Positions 26,871 to 34,835 of a DNA stretch of 64,000 nucleotides are shown here, one piece after another. Both the position numbers and the translations under genes were made by a program. The stretch is taken from NCBI GenBank assembly GCA_046295655.1, contig JBKBMT010000006.1, positions 1 through 64,000 of the forward strand, in the 5' to 3' direction. This stretch comes from JBKBMT01 sp046295655 (lineage in GTDB: Bacteria; Pseudomonadota; Alphaproteobacteria; Rhodobacterales; Rhodobacteraceae). A model generated the notes under the pieces. That model saw only the letters and a list, made by a program, of their open reading frames with translations, was not told where the DNA came from and did no database searches. The stretch's first letter is position 1; the number at the start of each line of letters is the position of its first letter.

Positions 26871-26899
26871 GGGGCGGGCGGCTGGTTCCGCCCGTCCCC
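26871..26899 (-). terminator. Strong hairpin directly after pufX
   Basis: A GC stem (GGGC-GG/CC-GCCC plus a GGGG/CCCC extension with a small internal loop; 6-nt apex) begins 7 nt after the pufX stop. No T run follows, so it is more likely an mRNA 3'-stabilising structure than a terminator. Similar stems follow pufX in Rhodobacter. Confidence 0.55.
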
Positions 26900-26905
26900 G
26901 ATGTC

Positions 26906-27139
26906 TCAGCCGACGTGGCGATAGGGCTGGTCGAGCGCGCCTTGCGGCATTGGCGGCGGCGCCTGCTTGCTTTCCGGCGGCAGGATCAGGCCGAACAGCC
27001 AGATCAGCCAGATCAGGATCATCACGCCGAAGAATGCCACTGCGGCACCCATTGCCCCGCGCAGCATCTGCATCATCACCCAGCCGCGCAGCATCGCGGT
27101 TCGGCTGGATTCTCCGATGTAGTCGGGTCTGTCGGACAT
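26906..27139 (-). CDS. pufX: PufX, LH1-reaction-centre accessory protein
   Basis: A 77-residue single-span membrane protein. The pattern RGWVMMQMLRGAMGAAVAFFG (residues 18-38), followed by a hydrophobic helix and then LPPESKQAPPPMPQGALD, lines up with Rhodobacter sphaeroides PufX (RLWVAFQMMKGA... and QAPAPNITGALE). PufX opens the LH1 ring so quinone can leave the reaction centre and helps dimer formation. It lies 13 nt after pufM, its fixed place in the puf operon. The C-terminal tail is shorter than in R. sphaeroides; PufX is processed there, so this may not matter. I am confident because of both sequence and position. Confidence 0.93.
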   Translation of the reverse strand: MSDRPDYIGESSRTAMLRGWVMMQMLRGAMGAAVAFFGVMILIWLIWLFGLILPPESKQAPPPMPQGALDQPYRHVG

Positions 27140-27152
27140 CGTTCCTCTCCCC

Positions 27153-28073
27153 TCAGCGCGGCGCGTAGCCGTGGTCCTGGGCCCACACGAACCAGTTGTC
27201 CACCACCGTGCCGGTCAGCAGGATACCGATGCCGCCGGTCAGCGTGGTCAGGACTGCGAACCACCAGGCCCAGCGATGGATCCCTTCCATCGTGGCGTTG
27301 AAGCCCATGGTCCAGCGCCAGAAAAGCGCCGCCCGCTCGCTGGCCGTGCCGCGGTCGGCGATCTGTTCGAGTTCCCGGTCCCCGCCGAAGCGGCTGACCG
27401 CCAGGATCGTCGCCCCGTGCATGGCGAACAGCAGCGCCGAGCCGTAGAGGAAGGCAATGCTCAGCGCGTGGAACGGATTGTAGAACAGGTTGCCGTAGGT
27501 CAGGCTGAACAGGTTGGTCCAGTCGAGATGGGTGAAGATCCCGTAGGGTACCGCCTCGGACCAGGACCCCATCAGCACCGGCCGGATCAGGCCGAGCACG
27601 AGAAACAGCCAGATCGCGCTGGCGAAGGCCCAGGCAACGTGCTTGCCCATGCCCAGCGCCTCGGCCCGCAGATAGGTGCGCACCCACCAGGTGCAGACCG
27701 AGATCAGCAGGAAGAACGAGGCGATCAGGAAATAGCCGCCTTGCGCCAGCGGCGGGAAGCGCAGGCCCCATTCCGGCCCAGGCGGGTCGAGCGACAGCCA
27801 GAACAGGTCGCGCAGGAAAACGGCCGGGTTGAAGCCCGCCTGCCACCAGAACCAGGCGCCCACCATGAAGAACCAGATCGCCCCCGTAGCCAGCGAGATG
27901 GTGCCGAAGAAGCCGAGATAGACCGGCCCCAGCTGCGCGTTGCCGAACCAGCCGAGCAGGCGCGAGAAGCCGGCCGTGCGGGTGCGGTTCGACAGGTCCA
28001 CGGCCTCGACCATCCCCATCTCGGGGGCGGCCCTCACCTGAACCTGGGTGAAGATGTTCTGATACTCAGCCAT
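27153..28073 (-). CDS. pufM: Photosynthetic reaction centre M subunit
   Basis: A 306-residue five-helix membrane protein, about the length of the Rhodobacter M chain. Key segments are LTYGNLFYNPFHALSIAFLYGSA (special-pair His and iron-ligand His), LLFAMHGATILAVSRFGGDRELEQIADRGTA (iron-ligand His and Glu) and GFNATMEGIHRW (second iron His). It holds the bacteriochlorophyll special pair with L and binds QA. The start MAEYQNIFTQ is the conserved N-terminus and overlaps the pufL stop by 8 nt. It is encoded in the puf operon before pufX. Confidence 0.98.
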   Translation of the reverse strand: MAEYQNIFTQVQVRAAPEMGMVEAVDLSNRTRTAGFSRLLGWFGNAQLGPVYLGFFGTISLATGAIWFFMVGAWFWWQAGFNPAVFLRDLFWLSLDPPGPEWGLRFPPLAQGGYFLIASFFLLISVCTWWVRTYLRAEALGMGKHVAWAFASAIWLFLVLGLIRPVLMGSWSEAVPYGIFTHLDWTNLFSLTYGNLFYNPFHALSIAFLYGSALLFAMHGATILAVSRFGGDRELEQIADRGTASERAALFWRWTMGFNATMEGIHRWAWWFAVLTTLTGGIGILLTGTVVDNWFVWAQDHGYAPR

Positions 28074-28914
28074 TGACGCCTCCCGGAATGTCGCGCCACC
28101 ACGGCAGTTCAAGCCACCAGTCCCACCAGACCACCCACTGGTCGAACCAGATGGTGCCCGAGATCACGATGCAGACCGCCGACCAGAAGCCCGCGTTCAG
28201 CGCCAGCAGCAGGCCCAGCCGGTGGATGCCGAGGGTGCCGACCGAATAGCCGATCAGGTCGCGGAAGTAGGTGTCCTCGTGATCGGGGGTGCGCATCTCC
28301 TTGCCCTTCTCCGGATTGGCGGCCGACAGGATCAGCGATCCGTGCAGCGCCAGCGCGAGACAGGTCGTGAAGAAGAAGCTCACCGCGATCATGTGCGCGG
28401 GGTTGTAGTGGAAGTTGCCGTAGGTGTAGCCGGTGTTCGAGACCCAATCGAGATGGGTCCAGATGCCATAGGGAAAGGCATAGCCCCAGGCGCCCATCAG
28501 CACCGGCCGGATGACCACCAGCGTGGTATAGGCGAAGATCGCCACACCGAAGGCGAAGGGGACGTGAAAGCCGATCCCCAGCTTGCGGCAGATCTCGACC
28601 TCGCGCAGCGCCCAGCTGATGAAGGCGCCATGGGCACAGATGGTGATGATCTGCCACAGCCCGCCCTCGCGCAGCGGCGCGGCCGACAGGCCGTATTCGA
28701 TGGGGGGCGGGTTGATCGAGATCAGCCAGGGGTTCCAGGTGCCCTGAAGCACCGCACCCCACAGGATCAGCAGCGTGCCCAGCGCCGCGAAGAAGAAGGT
28801 CGTGACGCCGAAGAAGCCGACATAGAAGGGACCGACCCAGAAATCGAACAGGTTGCCCCCGACAAGCGTGCCGCCCGGCACGCGGTATTTTCGTTCGAAG
28901 CTGAGCAGTGCCAT
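28066..28914 (-). CDS. pufL: Photosynthetic reaction centre L subunit
   Basis: A 282-residue five-helix protein. Its numbering matches Rhodobacter sphaeroides L (281 residues after Met removal). GNFHYNPAHMIAVSFF carries the special-pair and accessory His, TPDHEDTYFRD holds the QB-proton-path Glu212 and Asp213, and VGTLGIHRLGLLL the iron-ligand His230. Glu104 is kept in WALREVEICRKLG. It forms the core electron-transfer heterodimer with M. It lies after the pufBA genes, separated by a stem-loop, and overlaps pufM by 8 nt. Confidence 0.98.
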   Translation of the reverse strand: MALLSFERKYRVPGGTLVGGNLFDFWVGPFYVGFFGVTTFFFAALGTLLILWGAVLQGTWNPWLISINPPPIEYGLSAAPLREGGLWQIITICAHGAFISWALREVEICRKLGIGFHVPFAFGVAIFAYTTLVVIRPVLMGAWGYAFPYGIWTHLDWVSNTGYTYGNFHYNPAHMIAVSFFFTTCLALALHGSLILSAANPEKGKEMRTPDHEDTYFRDLIGYSVGTLGIHRLGLLLALNAGFWSAVCIVISGTIWFDQWVVWWDWWLELPWWRDIPGGVNG

Positions 28915-28985
28915 GCTTCTGTCTCCGCTTGCCCGGGCAGCAGGGCGCGCGCGCCGCGCGGCGGGCTGTCCGGTGGGTTGGGATC

Positions 28986-29013
28986 GTCGCGGGCGACCGG
29001 GGCCGCCCGCGAC
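28986..29013 (-). promoter_or_regulatory. pufA-pufL intercistronic stem-loop
   Basis: A perfect 10-bp GC stem (GTCGCGGGCG/CGCCCGCGAC) with an 8-nt loop lies 18 nt after the pufA stop and before pufL. In Rhodobacter such hairpins protect the pufBA segment from 3' decay, giving more LH1 than reaction centre. The same role is likely here. Confidence 0.8.
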
Positions 29014-29030
29014 AGGCGTTTGCGCCCGGC

Positions 29031-29201
29031 TTACGGCCCTACGCGGTTGTATTTCTCAGCCGCGATGTTGAACCAGTTGTAGCTCGGGGTGCTGAGCAGG
29101 ACGAGGTGGATCATCGCCGCCAGCAGGAAGAGGAAGACCCCCTGCGCCACGAACACGCGACGCGGATCGAAGATCAGCCAGATCTTGTAGAACTTGCTCA
29201 T
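29031..29201 (-). CDS. pufA: Light-harvesting LH1 alpha chain
   Basis: A 56-residue antenna polypeptide. It begins MSKFYKIWLIFDPRRVFVAQ, has one membrane helix (FLFLLAAMIHLVLLST) with the bacteriochlorophyll-binding His32, and ends NIAAEKYNRVGP. The aromatic SYNWF after the helix is typical of LH1 alpha. It is one half of the antenna ring around the reaction centre. It starts 13 nt after pufB and precedes the stabilising hairpin and pufL. There is no long C-terminal extension. Confidence 0.96.
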   Translation of the reverse strand: MSKFYKIWLIFDPRRVFVAQGVFLFLLAAMIHLVLLSTPSYNWFNIAAEKYNRVGP

Positions 29202-29214
29202 GCTTCAATCTCCC

Positions 29215-29364
29215 TCAGAACCACGGGCGCCAGATGTACACCGCCAGATGAGCGACGATAGCCACGGCCGTGAACAGCCAGAGCCCGCTCATGTAGACGG
29301 AGTGCAGTTCCTGCGCCTGCTCGTCGGTTAGACCTGTGAACGACAGGTCCGATCTATCAGCCAT
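29215..29364 (-). CDS. pufB: Light-harvesting LH1 beta chain
   Basis: A 49-residue antenna polypeptide: an N-terminal polar part (MADRSDLSFTGLTDEQAQEL), a first His (residue 21), then one helix (GLWLFTAVAIVAHLAVYIW) whose His39 binds bacteriochlorophyll, and the conserved end WRPWF. It pairs with PufA in LH1. The start has GGAGG in good position. The 119-nt gap from pufQ contains a small hairpin and GC-rich direct repeats. Confidence 0.96.
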   Translation of the reverse strand: MADRSDLSFTGLTDEQAQELHSVYMSGLWLFTAVAIVAHLAVYIWRPWF

Positions 29365-29389
29365 GCTATCCTCCGGATGTCAGACTGAC

Positions 29390-29406
29390 GCCGCATGCCC
29401 TGCGGC
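29390..29406 (-). promoter_or_regulatory. Small hairpin in the pufQ-pufB gap
   Basis: GCCGCA/TGCGGC forms a 6-bp stem with a 5-nt loop, 25 nt before pufB. The rest of the 119-nt gap (29365-29483) holds two direct copies of CCCTCGGGG and other GC-rich sequence. In Rhodobacter the pufQ-pufB gap contains RNA-processing signals; a similar function here is a guess. Confidence 0.4.
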
Positions 29407-29483
29407 CGGGTCGTGCCCTCGGGGTTGCCCCCTCGGGGTCTTGCCCGCCGGCGTCGCCGCCGCCGGGACAACCGTCCTTGCGG

Positions 29484-29717
29484 TCAGGCAAGGAAGATCT
29501 TGGGCGTGATCGCCCGCGCATCGGCCAGCGCCCGGCCCAGCGGCCCGAGCCGGGGCAGACGGCCGCGACGTATCAGCTCGAAACTCCAGCTCAGCACGCC
29601 GACCGGCAGGGCGAGCAGGAAGATGAGGGCGAAGTAGATCGCGTATTCCGCCCGGGTTCCCCGATGCGGCCGCGCCCGATGAACCCCGACATGCGGGTTG
29701 ACGCTGTGGTCGGTCAT
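29484..29717 (-). CDS. pufQ: PufQ, bacteriochlorophyll-related assembly protein
   Basis: A 77-residue protein with one membrane span (AIYFALIFLLALPVGVLSWSF). The segments TRAEYAIYFALIF and GPLGRALADARAITPKIF match the pattern of Rhodobacter PufQ (PEYALYFSLI and GPFARAWREAGEITPEIF). PufQ is needed for normal bacteriochlorophyll formation and pigment-complex assembly; its biochemical role is unsettled. Its ATG overlaps the bchZ stop by 4 nt, so it is coupled to the bchCXYZ part of the superoperon. Confidence 0.93.
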   Translation of the reverse strand: MTDHSVNPHVGVHRARPHRGTRAEYAIYFALIFLLALPVGVLSWSFELIRRGRLPRLGPLGRALADARAITPKIFLA

Positions 29718-31186
29718 GCCAGTCCTCCTTGCCGTGTGTCGTCCGCCCGCAGGGCCGCGACGGTTTCCCTGACGACCCGTTCCGCCCCGGCATCGAGCGC
29801 GGCCTTCTCGGCCGCGTCGCGCAGCGCCTTTGCGGCGCTGATCCGGGTCAGGACAGGATGTTCCGCAACGATGCGGTCAAGCTCGGCCTGGGCATCGGCA
29901 TCCCAGGGAAAGTCGCGGCGCAGAACTGCCGGCGTCGCCGCCGCACTGTCCATCTCGGCGCCAAGCGGCAGGATGTGGAACAGCGCGTCGAACAGACCGT
30001 TGCAGACATCCTGCAGAAGCGCCACCGCACCGGCATAGCCCATCGCCGGCGTGCCCGTGGTGCGCCGGATCGCGGCGCCAGGGAAGGATGCGGGGATGAA
30101 GCAGGGCTGCGGCCCGTGACCGCCCTTCAGCTCGGCCAGATAGATCCTTTCGTTGATCGAACCGAACACCACCAGCGGGCGGTGCTGGCGGATCAGGGCG
30201 CGCACCCTTTCGTTGTCTGTCTTGGCACCGGCCACCCGCGCGACGGCAAAGGCGCAGGGCAGGCCGAGGTCGGTTTCGAGGTAGTGACGGATGCCGCGGG
30301 CATAGGTCTCGTTCGCGACCACGGCGAAGGATGCGGTCGCAAAGAAATCCTGTGTCACCGAACGCCACAGGTCCCACAACGGCTTCAGCGTGGAGTGCTT
30401 TTCCCGCTCGATGAAGGGCTCGGGATCGAGGGCGAGGATCTCGCCCAGCTTGCGCAGGAAGCGGGTGGTCGACTCCATCCCGATCGGCGCCTGAAGATAG
30501 GGCTTGCCCAGAACCTCGGCGAGGCCGCGACCGAACTCGCGATACATGACGACGTTCGCATCGGCGTTCACGAGGTTGCGCATTTCGGCCAGGTGGCTGC
30601 CCAGCGGCATGACCATGTTGACCTCGGCGCCGATCCCCTCGACCAGCCGGCGGATCTCGTGCAGGTCCGAGACCATGTTGAACGTGCCGTACATCGGGCC
30701 GAGGATATTGACCCGCGGCCTCGATCCGGGCTCGCGTGGCCTTTCGGGCGGCATCCGGCCCTTGGTCATGCCGAATTCGGTGAAGATCCAGGTCATCGCA
30801 CGGTCGGCGGCCTGCCACTGGTCCTCGTCGATGGTGCGCGGCAGGAAGCGCTGGATGTTGGTGCCCTGCGGCGTGACCCCGCCGCCGATCATCTCGGCGA
30901 TGGACCCCGTGACCACCACCGCCGGCAGCGCGGGGTCGAGCGTGGCCCAGGCGCGCTTCATCGCGCCCTCGGTCCCGTCGCGACCCAGTTCCTCTTCGCC
31001 CAGACCCGTCACGACAATGGGCAGCTCGTGCGGTGGCAGCGCGTCGGTGTAATGCAGCACGCTCGTCACCGGCAGGTTCTCGCAGCCGACCGGTCCGTCG
31101 ATCACGACCTGAAGGCCCTTGACGGCGCAGAAGGCATAGACCGCGCCCCAGTAGCCGCCTGCCCGGTCATGGTCCTGCACCAGCAT
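29714..31186 (-). CDS. bchZ: Chlorophyllide a reductase subunit Z
   Basis: A 490-residue nitrogenase MoFe-beta-like subunit. The N-terminal GYWGAVYAFCAVKGL and IDGPVGCENLP (Cys20, Cys35) carry ligands for the shared [4Fe-4S] cluster; GSIAEMIGGGVTPQGTNIQ and PRVNILGPMYGTFNMVSDL follow. With BchY it forms the catalytic heterotetramer that reduces chlorophyllide a at ring B, using electrons from BchX. The ATG overlaps the bchY stop by one base (TGATG), and the stop overlaps pufQ. Length matches the family. Confidence 0.97.
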   Translation of the reverse strand: MLVQDHDRAGGYWGAVYAFCAVKGLQVVIDGPVGCENLPVTSVLHYTDALPPHELPIVVTGLGEEELGRDGTEGAMKRAWATLDPALPAVVVTGSIAEMIGGGVTPQGTNIQRFLPRTIDEDQWQAADRAMTWIFTEFGMTKGRMPPERPREPGSRPRVNILGPMYGTFNMVSDLHEIRRLVEGIGAEVNMVMPLGSHLAEMRNLVNADANVVMYREFGRGLAEVLGKPYLQAPIGMESTTRFLRKLGEILALDPEPFIEREKHSTLKPLWDLWRSVTQDFFATASFAVVANETYARGIRHYLETDLGLPCAFAVARVAGAKTDNERVRALIRQHRPLVVFGSINERIYLAELKGGHGPQPCFIPASFPGAAIRRTTGTPAMGYAGAVALLQDVCNGLFDALFHILPLGAEMDSAAATPAVLRRDFPWDADAQAELDRIVAEHPVLTRISAAKALRDAAEKAALDAGAERVVRETVAALRADDTRQGGLA

Positions 31187-32751
31187 CAGATCATCTCCTC
31201 GGCCCTGGCCGCGCGAGCGGCCTTGTCGAGCTTCTTCTGGTGCGCGGCGCGGAAATCGGGGCGCAGGTTGGGCGCGCCTTCCCAGATGCCGGCCGTGTCA
31301 CCCGTGCCGGCGCCTTCGAAGAACGACCGCATTGCCTCCATCCGCGTCTTTCCGGCGATGGCCGCGTTGACCACCTGGCCGAGGCTGCCGGCGCCGGCCG
31401 GCCCCATCAGCGGCCGGGCAGAGATCAGGTTGGTGAAGTAGAGCGCGGGAATGCCCGCCTCCTTGGCCTTCTGCACGACGGGCGTCGTCCCGATCGCCAG
31501 ATCCGGCCGGGCCGCCGCCACCGCCGCCAGATCGTCCTCGAGGCTGGCGCGATAGCGCACCTCGACGCCGCGCGATGCCAGCCAGTCGCGGTCGGCCTCG
31601 GACCAGCGGCTGCGCGCGCAGGCGGTGCCGACATAGGGAACGTCGGCGCCGCTCTCGACCAGCAGCCGTGCGACCAGCAGTTCCGACCCCTCGTAGCCCG
31701 AAACCGTGATGCGTCCCCGCACCGGCACCTCGGCGATCGCTGCACGGATCGCGGGCAGGAAGGCGTTCTGCGCCGCCGCAACACGGGCGGCCGGCAGGCC
31801 GAAGGCATCGCCGACCCCCGCAAGCCATGCCGCGGTTCCATCGTGGCCCACCGGGGCAGAGCCGATGACGGGCCGGCCCGCGGCCTCGAACTCGCGCACG
31901 GCGGCGGCATAGAACGGATGGATGGCGGCGACCGCGCCGCAGTCGAGTGCGGCATACATCTCGCGCCACTCCCGCGCGGGAACGACCGGTCCGGCGGCAA
32001 GCCCGAGCGGCGCCAGAAGCGCGCCCAGCATCACCGGATCGGCCGGGAACATCTCGCCCAGGAAGGTGACGGTCGGTCGATCCGAGCGGCCGCCGACCGG
32101 CGCGGGCACCGGGCCGGCCATGATCTCGGCGCGGGCATAGGCCAGCATCGCGCCGGCCAGGACGTCCTTGGCTTCGGCATGGGTCGGCACACCGAACCCC
32201 GGCACGTCGATGCCGATGATCCGCACGCCGTTGATCTCGGACGGCAGCAGCCGCAGCGGCACGCCGCTTGCGGTCGGCACGCAGAGATTCGTCACCACGA
32301 TCGCATCGTGGCGGTCGGGATCGGCAAGGTCGTGGACGGCGGCGCGAATGTCCTCGAACAGCTTTCCGGTCACCAGCGTTTCGGAATTGAACGGAACGTA
32401 GCCGACGCTTCGCCGCGCCCCGTAGAAGTGGCTGACGAAGGTCAGGCCGTAGACACAGCAGGCGGACCCGGACAGCACCGTTGCCACCCGACGCATCCTC
32501 AGGCCGACGCGCAGGCTGCCGAAGGCGGGACACATGCTTTGCGGCTTGTCGTGGGGGCCTTGCGGGTAATCGGCAGCGTAACGGCCCAGCATACCCGACG
32601 GCCCCGCATCGCGGGCCGCGGCCTCCATATGGGCCGCGCCGGCGTGGCAGCCGATGGCACCACCGTTTCCCTGTGCATCCTGCCGCGCACCCGCGGGTGC
32701 GGTCTCTACCTCCGCCGCATGGGCGGCGTCATATCTCTGCTCGCCGCTCAT
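31186..32751 (-). CDS. bchY: Chlorophyllide a reductase subunit Y
   Basis: A 521-residue nitrogenase MoFe-alpha-like subunit. QSMCPAFGSLRVGLRMRR (Cys74) and LSGSACCVYGL (Cys98, Cys99) are the cluster-binding motifs; FVSHFYGARRSVGYVPFNSE is highly characteristic of BchY. It binds the substrate with BchZ. The N-terminal 60 residues are His/Ala-rich and less conserved, so the exact start is less certain than the gene. The ATG overlaps the TGA of a 29-codon ORF that fills the bchX-bchY gap. Confidence 0.97.
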   Translation of the reverse strand: MSGEQRYDAAHAAEVETAPAGARQDAQGNGGAIGCHAGAAHMEAAARDAGPSGMLGRYAADYPQGPHDKPQSMCPAFGSLRVGLRMRRVATVLSGSACCVYGLTFVSHFYGARRSVGYVPFNSETLVTGKLFEDIRAAVHDLADPDRHDAIVVTNLCVPTASGVPLRLLPSEINGVRIIGIDVPGFGVPTHAEAKDVLAGAMLAYARAEIMAGPVPAPVGGRSDRPTVTFLGEMFPADPVMLGALLAPLGLAAGPVVPAREWREMYAALDCGAVAAIHPFYAAAVREFEAAGRPVIGSAPVGHDGTAAWLAGVGDAFGLPAARVAAAQNAFLPAIRAAIAEVPVRGRITVSGYEGSELLVARLLVESGADVPYVGTACARSRWSEADRDWLASRGVEVRYRASLEDDLAAVAAARPDLAIGTTPVVQKAKEAGIPALYFTNLISARPLMGPAGAGSLGQVVNAAIAGKTRMEAMRSFFEGAGTGDTAGIWEGAPNLRPDFRAAHQKKLDKAARAARAEEMI

Positions 32752-32837
32752 GCTGCCGTCCGGGCGGGGTGGGGCTGACGGGCAGCCTGTTCGGCAAGCC
32801 AGCGTTCCAGCCGGGCGAGGTGATCGAGGTCAAACAT
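32748..32837 (-). CDS. Possible 29-residue peptide between bchX and bchY
   Basis: A small ORF (MFDLDHLARLERWLAEQAAR then QPHPARTAA). Its ATG lies inside the bchX stop region (overlap of 8 nt) and its TGA overlaps the bchY ATG (ATGA), tiling the gap exactly. The first 20 residues could form an amphipathic helix. No ribosome-binding site was sought beyond coupling to bchX. I do not recognise it. It may be a coupling leader that carries ribosomes from bchX to bchY, or a real small subunit, or chance. Confidence 0.45.
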   Translation of the reverse strand: MFDLDHLARLERWLAEQAARQPHPARTAA

Positions 32838-33834
32838 CGTCATAGACCACTTCAAGCGATGGTCGCGGCGCGGCGTTCTTGCCCCGCATGTCGGTGTCGG
32901 TCGCCGGTTCCAGCACGAAGCCCGCACCGGTCGTCTCGGCGCTGAACAAGGCCAGAAGCTCGTCCTGCGTCAGCGGCTTGGGGCGCAGCGGCGGTGCCTC
33001 GGCAACATTGCCGGCGAGTTCCTGGAACAGTGCGCCCCATTGCGTCGCATGGCTGCCGACGATCTGATAGTTTGCCGACTTCCGCCGCAGGTCGTCGTCC
33101 GCGGGGATCGAGGCGAGGATCGGGATCTTCACCGCCCGGGCAAATGCCGCCGCCTCGCCGGTGCCGTCGTCCTTGTTGATGACGATGCCGGCGACGCCCA
33201 CATTCCCGCCCAGCTTGCGGAAGTATTCCACCGCCGAGCAGACGTTGTTGGCGACATAGAGGCTTTGCAGGTCGTTCGAGCCGACGATGATGACCTTCTG
33301 AGCCATGTCCCGCGCGATCGGCAGACCGAAGCCGCCGCAGACCACGTCGCCGAGGAAATCCAGCAGCACATAGTCGAAGTCCCAGTCGTGGAACCCCAGC
33401 TTCTCGAGAAGCTCGAAACCGTGGATGATGCCCCGGCCGCCGCAGCCGCGCCCGACCTCGGGCCCGCCCAGCTCCATCGCGAAGACCCCACCGCGCTTGA
33501 AGCAGACATCGCCGATCCTGACCTCCTCGCCCGCAAGCTTCTTGCGGGTCGAGGTCTCGATGATCGTCGGGCAGGCCTTGCCGCCGAACAGCAGGCTCGT
33601 GGTGTCCGATTTCGGGTCGCAGCCGATCAGCAGCACCCGCTTGCCCATCTCGGCCATCATGTGGCTGAGGTTCGCCAGCGTGAAGGACTTGCCGATTCCG
33701 CCCTTGCCGTAGATCGCAATGATCTGCGTCTTTTTCGAGGGTGGGCTATCGGGCACCTCCAGCGTTGGTTCCTCGGCAGCTTCGGCACGCAGCCGATCGT
33801 CGAAATCCCTGAGGTTCGGCACGTCGAGCGTCAT
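32830..33834 (-). CDS. bchX: Chlorophyllide a reductase iron protein subunit X
   Basis: A 334-residue NifH-like ATPase. The P-loop is YGKGGIGKS (residues 42-50), switch elements are GCDPKSDTT (71-79) and LLDFLGDVVCGGFG, and the bridging [4Fe-4S] cluster ligands are Cys131 (GRGCGGRG) and Cys166 (VVCGGF). It hydrolyses ATP and passes electrons to BchYZ. The acidic N-terminal extension before the P-loop is typical of BchX and distinguishes it from BchL. The ATG overlaps the bchC stop (ATGA). Confidence 0.98.
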   Translation of the reverse strand: MTLDVPNLRDFDDRLRAEAAEEPTLEVPDSPPSKKTQIIAIYGKGGIGKSFTLANLSHMMAEMGKRVLLIGCDPKSDTTSLLFGGKACPTIIETSTRKKLAGEEVRIGDVCFKRGGVFAMELGGPEVGRGCGGRGIIHGFELLEKLGFHDWDFDYVLLDFLGDVVCGGFGLPIARDMAQKVIIVGSNDLQSLYVANNVCSAVEYFRKLGGNVGVAGIVINKDDGTGEAAAFARAVKIPILASIPADDDLRRKSANYQIVGSHATQWGALFQELAGNVAEAPPLRPKPLTQDELLALFSAETTGAGFVLEPATDTDMRGKNAAPRPSLEVVYDDV

Positions 33835-34787
33835 GCGATGCCCTCCCATTCAAGGATCATCTTCAGGCAGGCCAGGTCGGTGAAGGCCGTGTCATAGGCT
33901 GCCGCTGCGTCGGTGGCGGGGCGGCGATGGGTCACCAGGCCGTCGAGCGACAGGGTGCCGGATTCGATCAGGGCGCGGGTCGCGACAAGATCCTCGGGCG
34001 TCCATTCTGCCGCAACGCGCAGCCGCGCCTCCTTCATGAAGGCAGGCGGGAAGGCGAAGCTGACCGGAGCGGTATAGAACCCCGCCAGCACGATCTCCCC
34101 GCCGCGGACGATGCGGCCGATCAGGGCGTTGAGGATGTCGGAGGCGCCCGAGGCGTCGTAGATCGCGCGATAGTCGCGGCGCGGATCATCCTCTGGGACG
34201 ATCACCGGATATCCGGTCGCGCCGCTGCGCCGGCCGGGGTCGATTTCCCAGACCGTGGGCGGCGGCGCCCCGGCGGCAAGCGTCAGCCGCGCCAGCAGCC
34301 GTCCGAGGACACCGTGCCCGACGATCAGCTCCGGCAAGGCCACGCCGAAGCCGGACAGCGCATGGCGCGCCGTGGCGGCCAGGGCCAGCAGCGCCCCGGT
34401 TTCGCCCATCGCCGGATCGAGCCGGGTGACGCGGGTCGCGGGCGTGACCACATGACCCGACGCCCCGCCGAACAATCCGCGCACCGGACCAGCCCGGGTC
34501 GGGGCGAAGCAGTTGGCACCGGGAACGAATACCCGCTCGCCGGCGCGAAAGCCGCTGTCCGGCCCCGCCTCGACCACCTCGCCTGCGGCCTCGTATCCGG
34601 GGACCAGAGGATATCCCATGCCGGGGAACGGCGGCATCGTGCCGGCCCAGAACAGCTTCTCGGTGCCGGTGGAAATGCCCGAGTGGCTGATCCTGACGAC
34701 CAGATCGGCAGGCCCGGGATCGGTCAGCGCCACACTGCCGAGGGCCAGTTCCATCGGTCCCGACAGGATGACAGCAGCGGTTTCCAC
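33831..34787 (-). CDS. bchC: Bacteriochlorophyllide 3-hydroxyethyl dehydrogenase
   Basis: A 318-residue medium-chain dehydrogenase/reductase. It oxidises the C3 hydroxyethyl group to acetyl, late in bacteriochlorophyllide a synthesis. SGISTGTEKLFW, PGMGYPLVPGYEAAGEV and LPELIVGHGVLGRLLARL fit BchC. Translation probably starts at a GTG (34787) with GGGGGAAAA just before it; the length then matches the family. An ATG 61 codons upstream would cross the operators and was rejected. It is first in the bchCXYZ-pufQBALMX-dxs superoperon, 100 nt after crtF, behind three PpsR-type operators. Confidence 0.94.
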   Translation of the reverse strand: METAAVILSGPMELALGSVALTDPGPADLVVRISHSGISTGTEKLFWAGTMPPFPGMGYPLVPGYEAAGEVVEAGPDSGFRAGERVFVPGANCFAPTRAGPVRGLFGGASGHVVTPATRVTRLDPAMGETGALLALAATARHALSGFGVALPELIVGHGVLGRLLARLTLAAGAPPPTVWEIDPGRRSGATGYPVIVPEDDPRRDYRAIYDASGASDILNALIGRIVRGGEIVLAGFYTAPVSFAFPPAFMKEARLRVAAEWTPEDLVATRALIESGTLSLDGLVTHRRPATDAAAAYDTAFTDLACLKMILEWEGIA

Positions 34788-34835
34788 CTTTTCCCCCCTG
34801 TGCCGTCGCGCAGAGTCGCGCAGGACGTGGCGTTC

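Noticed and set aside
29729..31441. 570-codon plus-strand open frame
   Set aside because: It is antisense to bchZ and has no recognisable domain.
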